Shown here in pieces: positions 1 through 5,119 of a stretch of 5,119 bases of DNA; within the stretch, counting starts at the first letter, position 1; each line of letters starts with the position of its first letter. The stretch is from an uncultured Peptococcaceae bacterium (GTDB taxonomy: Bacteria > Bacillota > Peptococcia > Peptococcales > Peptococcaceae). The notes under the pieces were generated by a model. That model searched no databases. It saw only the letters and a program-made list of their open reading frames with translations, and was not told the origin of the DNA. Position numbers and translations under genes: made by a program. Location of the stretch: NCBI GenBank assembly GCA_958451915.1, contig CAUDRX010000172.1, positions 1 through 5,119 of the forward strand. The letters run 5' to 3'.

Positions 1-1
1 T

Positions 2-1273
2 CCAGCACTCAACGAGCTCCATGAACTGGTCGTGAACGGTAAAGATTGGCTAGAACGTTATTTAGAACAAGAAAAAGCTGTAACAGGCATTAAAAATCTT
101 AAGATAGGATACAATAAAGTTTTCGGATATTATCTTGATGTAACGAAATCCTATCAAAATCTAGTGCCAGAATCATATCAAAGGAAACAAACCCTGGCTA
201 ACAGTGAGCGGTATATTACAGAAGAGCTCAAAGAGATGGAAAACAAGCTTTTGACTGCATCGGAACGCTCAAAAGCATTAGAAGCTGAGATTTATCGAAC
301 CATCATCGAGACGTTGCAGGGATCGATCGAACGCATGTTGAAGATCAGTCGTATCTTGTCGGCGATTGATGTATTTGTTTCATTTGCAGCCGTTGCCGTT
401 GCTAACAATTATTGCAAACCTGTCTTATCTGACGATATCGTGAATATTTTAGGATTACGGCATCCCGTGATCGAACGTCAACATCAGTTGGGAGAATTTA
501 CACCAAACGATGTTCACTTCTCGGAACAAGAACAGCGTCTTATTATTATCACCGGCCCGAATATGTCTGGGAAAAGCACTTACTGCCGGAGCGTGGCTTT
601 GGCTGCGATTATGTGCCAAATTGGTTGCTTTGTTCCTGCCACACAGGCTGAAATGAAAGTGTTTGATCGTGTCTTTGCACGTATCGGTGCCAGTGATCAT
701 CTTGCTGGCGGGAAAAGCACGTTTATGGTCGAAATGAATGAAGTTGCAACGATCACGAATAATGCATCAAAAGATAGTCTGATCATCTTAGACGAAGTTG
801 GGCGTGGCACCAGTACATATGATGGACTTGCACTTGCTACAGCGATTACAAAGTATATCAATGAAAAGATTCATGCTTGTACATTATTCGCAACGCATTA
901 TCATGAGCTAACAACACTTGAAGCTGATGAAGGCATTAAAAATTACACAGTATCCGTTTATGAAGATACAAATGATATTGTTTTCCTGCATAAGATTATT
1001 CCTGGCTCGGCAAGTAAGAGTTATGGCATCCATGTTGCAAAGAAAGCGGGCATTCCTCAAGCAATCGTACAATTAGCAAGTGTAGTACTTGATGATTTAG
1101 AAAAAGAAGAGACATCTTTATCATTCAATTCAAATTATGTTCTTACGGAACCAAATCAAGCACCATTACCAGGATGGATCGATGATTTGAAGCGATTGGA
1201 TATCGATAATATGACCCTTCGTGAAATGGCTGGTGCGTTGATGGATTTTGTTGATAAGGCAAATAATACTTGA
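2..1273 (+). CDS. mutS: DNA mismatch repair ATPase MutS, C-terminal half (5' end outside window)
   Basis: MutS recognises mismatches and small loops in DNA, and on ATP binding becomes a sliding clamp that recruits MutL. The reading frame is open from base 2, so the gene enters from the left. About 423 residues are present, roughly the second half of a protein usually 850-880 long; the mismatch-binding domain is missing. Seen in order: clamp/lever segment (GIKNLKIGYNKVFGYY, bases about 83-130), Walker A GPNMSGKST (554-580), STFMVEM (716-736), Walker B LIILDE (779-796) followed by GRGTST, and the FATHYHEL switch (887-910). The C-terminus has the short helical region ending LDIDNMT, typical of the dimer/tetramer domain. 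A degenerate sliding-clamp-binding motif, ETSLSF, lies at 1109-1126. Two residues in the usually SDDLAGGQST-like loop differ (SDHLAGGKST, 692-721). The TGA stop is at 1271-1273, with mutL 16 nt downstream. The identification is secure; the GTG at 32 is internal and not a start. Confidence 0.98.
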   Translation, partial: PALNELHELVVNGKDWLERYLEQEKAVTGIKNLKIGYNKVFGYYLDVTKSYQNLVPESYQRKQTLANSERYITEELKEMENKLLTASERSKALEAEIYRTIIETLQGSIERMLKISRILSAIDVFVSFAAVAVANNYCKPVLSDDIVNILGLRHPVIERQHQLGEFTPNDVHFSEQEQRLIIITGPNMSGKSTYCRSVALAAIMCQIGCFVPATQAEMKVFDRVFARIGASDHLAGGKSTFMVEMNEVATITNNASKDSLIILDEVGRGTSTYDGLALATAITKYINEKIHACTLFATHYHELTTLEADEGIKNYTVSVYEDTNDIVFLHKIIPGSASKSYGIHVAKKAGIPQAIVQLASVVLDDLEKEETSLSFNSNYVLTEPNQAPLPGWIDDLKRLDIDNMTLREMAGALMDFVDKANNT

Positions 1274-1274
1274 A

Positions 1275-1280
1275 AGGAAG
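1275..1280 (+). promoter_or_regulatory. Shine-Dalgarno site of mutL
   Basis: AGGAAG lies just after the mutS stop codon and 9 nt before the TTG at 1290. It decides the mutL start: the earlier in-frame TTG at 1248 lies inside mutS and would add 14 residues that do not resemble MutL. Initiation at 1290 gives the family-typical beginning MGIIHVLD. Confidence 0.75.
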
Positions 1281-1289
1281 CGGTTTACT

Positions 1290-3239
1290 TTGGGGATCAT
1301 CCATGTTCTAGACCCGCGCGTTGCGAATCAGATCGCTGCGGGAGAGGTCATCGAACGGCCTTCTTCAGCTGTGAAGGAATTACTTGAAAACGCTTTAGAC
1401 GCGAATGCAAAGAATATTTCGATAGAGATTGTCAACGGTGGTCTGGACCTGATCAAAGTAACTGACGACGGAGATGGTTTTTTTAAAGACGACCTTCCAT
1501 TGGCTATCGAGCGACATGCTACAAGCAAGATCGATGATTTCAATGATGTTTATCGTTTGAAAACGTTTGGGTTTCGTGGCGAAGCCCTTGCTTCAATTGC
1601 AGTGATAAGTCGTTTACGGATCACGAGCGGTAGAAATGAAACAGAACCTGCAGCTGTATTAAGCACTGAAGCTGGCGGAGAGATCAGTCGTTCAGTCTCA
1701 GCGCCTCGCAAAGGAACTTGTATAGAAGTAAGGGATTTGTACTATAATGTTCCAGCACGAAAAAAATTCGTGAGATCGAACAGTCATGAAAGTGCGCTGA
1801 TCTATGATCTGATCTGTAAATTTGCACTTGGTTTTCCGAAAATTAATTTTACCTATTTAAACAATGGAGAAGTGATCTTCTCCTCTAATCAGCTTAACAC
1901 AGTTGATCAGCTCCTTAGTTATATTTACGGAGAAGCAACTGAAGGGGAGATCCTTCATTTTAAAAATGATGCTTTTTATCAGCAGCAATCGGTTGAAGGA
2001 TGGTTCTTTCCGCCAACAGTGACTCGAAAGAATCGCAGTCACATGACATATTTTGTTAATGACCGTTTGATTGAAAGTAAAGAATTAGATCAAATTGTTG
2101 ATGAAGCAATTTATACACTCGTTCCTAAAGGGCGCTTTTTGATCTGTGTACTGAAGCTCTATCTTCCAGCCTTTAATATAGATGTAACTGTTCATCCGTC
2201 AAAAAAAGTGATCAAGTTCAAAAACTTAGAAGATGGGAAAAATGTGTTGATTGCATTGATCAAGGAAGAACTTTGGCTTTCAAGATTAAGTGTACCATTT
2301 CCTGCTACAGAACCATCTATGTCTTCTTTTGCCTTAAAACAACAAAAGCTACCATCAACAGCAGAACCTTTGCGTTTAGATTTTTCCATCGAAAATAAAG
2401 AGACCAGCGCTTCTCAAAATCACGCAGATTCAGCGACTGAAACAGAACGTTGCTCAATCACACAGGATTTTTCTACCGAATTTGTTTCGAAAGTGCCTTT
2501 CAAACAAGCCGATGTTAAAATCGCTGAGCATGATGCACCCTATGGTATGATTAAAGAGCCTTCGTCAATATCAACGCATAATGAAACAGCAGAAAATAAT
2601 GACAATGCTACAAGTAAGGATGCACCATCGGTACCATTGACACAAGCAACGGTTACGGAATTAGAATATATTGGACAGTTAAATCAAACTTTTATCTTAG
2701 CGCAGGATCGTGACAATCTGTATATCATTGACCAACATACCTTGCATGAGCGCATTTTGTACGAAAAGTTTATGGCGGAGTGTGATGCGAAAATGATCGC
2801 GAAGCAGCCACTCTTGCATCCAGTAAGGCTAAAACTATCTCCATTACAAGAAGGAGCGTTAGTACGCAATATCTTTATCTTAGATCGTCTGGGATTCACC
2901 GTTGAGAATTCCGGTGCGTTGCAATACGATGTAAGAACTATTCCTGTTCTTTTAAGCCGATATGAAGACCTCCAGACATTGTTTAATGATCTGCTTGATG
3001 ACCTTGCAAATGAACAGCCTTTAAAAGGTTTAGCTGACATTGACGAAGGAAGCATCATCATGGCTTCATGCAAAGCTGCTGTAAAAGCGCATTACAAATT
3101 AAGTGAATCAGAAGTACAATATCTTTTCCGTGAAATGACAAGCTTGAAGAATCCACATACTTGTCCGCATGGTCGTCCAATCATCATGAATATTTCAATG
3201 AACGAATTGTATCTGTTTTTCAAGAGAGGATCCTATTAA
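1290..3239 (+). CDS. mutL: DNA mismatch repair protein MutL (endonuclease-type)
   Basis: MutL couples mismatch recognition by MutS to strand removal; in bacteria without MutH it nicks DNA itself. From TTG 1290 the protein is 649 residues. The N-terminal GHKL ATPase shows E30 and N34 in KELLENALDA, DDGDG (59-63), ATSKI (77-81), GFRGEAL (94-100) and DLYYNVPAR (149-157). The ATP-contacting lysine is K305 in VHPSKKVIKF, where the usual glutamate of HPxKxEVRF is valine. Residues about 335-453 are a polar S/T/E/A/Q-rich linker. The C-terminal domain carries the metal-binding motif as DQHTLHERILYE (481-492; consensus DQHA-x2-E-x4-E, so Ala is Thr), a clamp-binding QPLLHP (506-511), SCKAAVKAH around C594, CPHGRP (625-630) and a terminal FKR. 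All the expected metal-ligand positions are filled, so I infer that the nuclease is active. The gene is 16 nt after mutS and its TAA overlaps the miaA ATG, suggesting translational coupling. Identification is secure; the start is very likely. Confidence 0.97.
   Translation: MGIIHVLDPRVANQIAAGEVIERPSSAVKELLENALDANAKNISIEIVNGGLDLIKVTDDGDGFFKDDLPLAIERHATSKIDDFNDVYRLKTFGFRGEALASIAVISRLRITSGRNETEPAAVLSTEAGGEISRSVSAPRKGTCIEVRDLYYNVPARKKFVRSNSHESALIYDLICKFALGFPKINFTYLNNGEVIFSSNQLNTVDQLLSYIYGEATEGEILHFKNDAFYQQQSVEGWFFPPTVTRKNRSHMTYFVNDRLIESKELDQIVDEAIYTLVPKGRFLICVLKLYLPAFNIDVTVHPSKKVIKFKNLEDGKNVLIALIKEELWLSRLSVPFPATEPSMSSFALKQQKLPSTAEPLRLDFSIENKETSASQNHADSATETERCSITQDFSTEFVSKVPFKQADVKIAEHDAPYGMIKEPSSISTHNETAENNDNATSKDAPSVPLTQATVTELEYIGQLNQTFILAQDRDNLYIIDQHTLHERILYEKFMAECDAKMIAKQPLLHPVRLKLSPLQEGALVRNIFILDRLGFTVENSGALQYDVRTIPVLLSRYEDLQTLFNDLLDDLANEQPLKGLADIDEGSIIMASCKAAVKAHYKLSESEVQYLFREMTSLKNPHTCPHGRPIIMNISMNELYLFFKRGSY
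3224..3230 (+). promoter_or_regulatory. Shine-Dalgarno site of miaA, inside the end of mutL
   Basis: GAGAGGA lies 8 nt upstream of the ATG at 3239, within the last codons of mutL. It supports 3239 as the miaA start, because an upstream in-frame GTG near 3161 would overlap mutL by about 80 nt and add non-homologous residues. The TAATG junction (stop 3237-3239, start 3239-3241) is a typical site for termination-reinitiation coupling. Confidence 0.75.
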
Positions 3240-4186
3240 TGGAAAAGCAAAAGAAGCCCTTGATCGTGATTGTGGGGCCAACGGCAGTAGGGAAAACGGC
3301 GCTGAGCATCGATCTTGCGAAAAAATTTCATGCAGAAGTGATTTCTGGCGATTCGATGCAGGTTTATCGTGGCATGGATCTGGGCACTGCCAAAATCTCC
3401 CCGGAAGAATCTCAGGGTATACCTCATCATATGATCGATATCCTTGATCCAAATGAGCCTTTCAATGCATTGGCTTTCAAAAAGTTGGCTCAAACAACGA
3501 TCGATGAAATCCTTAAGAGAAATCATATTCCAATGATCGTTGGAGGTACAGGATTATACGTTAATGGATTGATCTATGACTATCGTTTTCAAGGAGAGCG
3601 GGATGACGAGTTTCGTCAGCAAATTTATCGCGAAATGATCAATGATCCATTGAAAGCGAAGAAATATTACCAAGAAATTTTATCAATGCGTCCGGATCTC
3701 GAAGGTCTGATATTTGCAAATGACTATTTTAGGATTTCACGAGTTTTGGAGATCATACGTACAGATGGTAAAGATGCCGTGATGGACTTTGACATGAAAC
3801 AAAACTATCAGTCACCATACCATCTTTGTTTGATCGGATTAAATATGGAACGCTCAAAACTATACGACCGAATCAATCGTCGCGTAGATATTATGATTAA
3901 AAATGGCTTGGTAGAAGAGGTTGAGAAGCTCTTGCATCAGGGGTATAATAAAGAGATGCAAGCGTTAAAAGCCATAGGTTATAAAGAGATCATTGCATAT
4001 CTTGAAGGTGAGATGTCCTTTGAGGAAGCTCTCGATCTATTGAAAAAGAATACGCGACATTTTGCCAAAAGACAATTGACCTGGTTCCGGCGTGATCCAA
4101 ACATTACATGGTTTGATGTAGATCATTTAAAGTATGATGATTTGCTTGCCCAGGTATGTTCGACCATTGATTCATGTTTAAGATAA
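3239..4186 (+). CDS. miaA: tRNA dimethylallyltransferase MiaA
   Basis: MiaA transfers the dimethylallyl group of DMAPP to N6 of A37 in tRNAs that read UNN codons, forming i6A37, which MiaB usually methylthiolates afterwards. It acts in the cytoplasm. From ATG 3239 the protein is 315 residues, the normal family length. Seen in order: P-loop GPTAVGKT (13-20), SGDSMQVYRGMDLGTAK (36-52) with the presumed catalytic Asp38, PHHMIDILDP (62-71), VGGTGLY (101-107), and in the C-terminal part ALKAIGYKEI and the conserved RHFAKRQLTWFRRD segment that closes the tRNA-binding core. No expected motif is missing. The gene overlaps mutL by one base and is followed 14 nt later by ftsK. A mutL-miaA pairing is also known from enterobacteria, where hfq comes next; here hfq is not present. 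Identification is secure. Confidence 0.97.
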   Translation: MEKQKKPLIVIVGPTAVGKTALSIDLAKKFHAEVISGDSMQVYRGMDLGTAKISPEESQGIPHHMIDILDPNEPFNALAFKKLAQTTIDEILKRNHIPMIVGGTGLYVNGLIYDYRFQGERDDEFRQQIYREMINDPLKAKKYYQEILSMRPDLEGLIFANDYFRISRVLEIIRTDGKDAVMDFDMKQNYQSPYHLCLIGLNMERSKLYDRINRRVDIMIKNGLVEEVEKLLHQGYNKEMQALKAIGYKEIIAYLEGEMSFEEALDLLKKNTRHFAKRQLTWFRRDPNITWFDVDHLKYDDLLAQVCSTIDSCLR

Positions 4187-4187
4187 A

Positions 4188-4193
4188 AAGGAG
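4188..4193 (+). promoter_or_regulatory. Shine-Dalgarno site of ftsK
   Basis: AAGGAG begins two bases after the miaA stop and ends 7 nt before the ATG at 4201, which is ideal spacing. A second purine block, GGGAGG (4195-4200), abuts the ATG and is too close to be the functional site. No promoter or terminator fits in the 14-nt gap, so ftsK is probably read from the upstream transcript. Confidence 0.75.
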
Positions 4194-4200
4194 TGGGAGG

Positions 4201-5119
4201 ATGGCAAAAAAAAGAAAAAAAAATACGAGGAAAGATTCGGTTCTTAATAGCCCTTATACACGCTTGGCGACTGGTGTAATCCTGATCGCATTATCTGTGT
4301 ATTTAGTATTCATTATACATAAAGGCGCTACTATCCATTCATCACAGATCGCCAACGAATTGGGGTTTTTTGGTGCGTTTTTTTATAATGGAATCCGCAT
4401 CCTTGTTGGTCAATGTGAGTATTTTATTCCATTATTATGCGTTTTATTAGGTGTACGCCTTTGCGTTCCTCGGTTAAATATCAATAATCGCATTATTGCT
4501 ACCAGTGTGATTATTGTTATTTGTTTGCTTGCTTTTCGTCACCTCGGTATATCGCCAGACATTGCAATTGAAAAGGGTTTGGACGGCATTGGAGGTGGTG
4601 TGATTGGTGCTGCCATTGCTTTGGTGCTCGTAAAAGCGATCTCGAAGGTAGGTGCCATTATCGCATTAACTGCAATCATTGTTATCTCGATATATATATG
4701 TAGCAATGGGGCGGTTGGCAGATGGTTGGCAAATTTCTTAACAGGGATCAGCCCTGTGTTTGGTAAACTGGGACGCTCTATCCGACACTTCTTTACATCA
4801 CCACAAAAATCATCTAAAGATGAATTGACCAGCATTAGAGCCAGGATCAAAGAGAAGCAAACAGCTACAGCAGCACCAGCAAAGAATAAAGTAATCAATA
4901 ATTCTGTTAATAAGGAACGATCAGTTGATGAGCGTGCACAGTTAAAAGTTCATGATGAGCTTGCACAGCCTCAGGATGCAGACGGTTTTATCCGTAGCTT
5001 GGAGCATATCAATGCACAGATAGTAAAAGACGATGAGGTCAACAAAGTTGAAAAATATGTTGCTTCTGGAGAGCAAGATCGATCAGACAAGAGCATTGCC
5101 CTTAGAGGAAATGAATATG
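4201..5119 (+). CDS. ftsK: FtsK/SpoIIIE-family DNA translocase, N-terminal part (3' end outside window)
   Basis: FtsK/SpoIIIE proteins are septum-anchored ATP-driven motors that pump chromosomal DNA and help resolve chromosome dimers. The frame is open from ATG 4201 to the window edge (306 codons, no stop). The N-terminus is highly basic (MAKKRKKNTRK). Hydrophobic segments follow at about residues 22-39, 75-89, 98-112, 128-145 and 148-167; the block GIGGGVIGAAIALVLVK followed by VGAIIALTAIIV is characteristic of the FtsK membrane domain. Residues from about 190 on are polar and charged, with an Ala/Thr-rich stretch (TATAAPAK), as expected for the variable cytoplasmic linker. The Walker motifs and the DNA-guiding gamma domain would lie past the edge, so the assignment rests on the membrane domain and overall layout alone. 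The protein could be a paralogue such as SpoIIIE or SftA-like, although SftA lacks membrane segments. The first codons contain an A8-G-A9 tract. Confidence 0.88.
   Translation, partial: MAKKRKKNTRKDSVLNSPYTRLATGVILIALSVYLVFIIHKGATIHSSQIANELGFFGAFFYNGIRILVGQCEYFIPLLCVLLGVRLCVPRLNINNRIIATSVIIVICLLAFRHLGISPDIAIEKGLDGIGGGVIGAAIALVLVKAISKVGAIIALTAIIVISIYICSNGAVGRWLANFLTGISPVFGKLGRSIRHFFTSPQKSSKDELTSIRARIKEKQTATAAPAKNKVINNSVNKERSVDERAQLKVHDELAQPQDADGFIRSLEHINAQIVKDDEVNKVEKYVASGEQDRSDKSIALRGNEY
4206..4223 (+). repeat. Poly-A tracts A8-G-A9 at the start of ftsK
   Basis: Two adenine runs, 8 nt (4206-4213) and 9 nt (4215-4223), separated by one G, encode the basic KKRKKN stretch at residues 3-8 of the FtsK-like protein. 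Such runs are prone to replication or transcription slippage, which here would shift frame at the third to eighth codon. Confidence 0.85.

Noticed and set aside
1248..1289. Upstream TTG extension of mutL by 14 residues
   Set aside because: It overlaps the end of mutS, has no ribosome site, and the extra residues are not part of the MutL family N-terminus.
2684..3073. Open frame of 129 codons on the minus strand
   Set aside because: It is antisense to the mutL endonuclease domain, which has all the family motifs. The minus-strand product is rich in Ser, Arg and Cys and resembles nothing known to me.
3161..3238. Upstream extension of miaA by 26 residues
   Set aside because: It overlaps the conserved CPHGRP end of mutL, while ATG 3239 has a good ribosome site and gives the standard MiaA length.
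4076..4104. Possible promoter TTGACC upstream of ftsK
   Set aside because: The hexamer resembles a -35 box, but no acceptable -10 box lies at 16-18 nt, and the bases encode the conserved RQLTWFRRD of MiaA.
4539..4898. Open frame of 119 codons on the minus strand with a hydrophobic start
   Set aside because: It lies wholly opposite the ftsK membrane domain, whose sense-strand translation matches the family. The hydrophobic character is a by-product of the complementary codons, and no ribosome site supports it.
1..5119. Search for a novel system, mobile element, CRISPR array, tRNA or riboswitch
   Set aside because: Nearly every base lies in four well-known genes with gaps of 16 nt or less. 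No inverted or direct repeat array, transposase, RNA gene or long intergenic stretch was seen.

Overview
The window is a compact, single-strand block of housekeeping genes, read entirely left to right: the 3' half of mutS, a complete mutL, a complete miaA, and the 5' part of an ftsK/spoIIIE-type DNA translocase gene that runs off the right edge. The gaps are 16 nt (mutS-mutL), a 1-nt overlap (mutL-miaA) and 14 nt (miaA-ftsK). No terminator or convincing promoter is visible between the genes, so they are probably co-transcribed. The promoter would lie upstream of the window.

The organism looks like a low-to-moderate G+C bacterium, most likely a Firmicute (Bacillota). Three things point there: strong Shine-Dalgarno sequences at 7-9 nt spacing, a MutS Walker A of the GPNMSGKST form, and a MutL that carries the metal-dependent endonuclease motif found in bacteria without MutH. 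The order mutS-mutL-miaA is common in Firmicutes, and having ftsK directly after miaA might suggest a Negativicutes-like lineage. That last step is a weak inference from gene order and is not shown by the sequence.

Region by region: 2-1273 encodes the clamp/lever end, ATPase domain and C-terminal dimer/tetramer region of MutS. 1290-3239 encodes MutL, with an N-terminal GHKL ATPase, a roughly 120-residue disordered linker and a C-terminal endonuclease domain. 3239-4186 encodes MiaA, the tRNA A37 dimethylallyltransferase. 4201-5119 encodes the basic N-terminus, the membrane domain (4-5 hydrophobic segments) and the start of the cytoplasmic linker of an FtsK-family translocase. Its motor domain lies beyond the window.

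MutS and MutL work together: MutS recognises mismatches, and MutL is then activated, with the sliding clamp, to nick the new strand. MiaA modifies tRNAs that read codons starting with U. FtsK couples chromosome segregation to the division septum. No new system, mobile element, CRISPR array or RNA gene was found. The points worth a second look are small: non-consensus residues in MutL and MutS motifs, a strong excess of GATC sites, an A8-G-A9 tract at the start of ftsK, and the absence of hfq after miaA.
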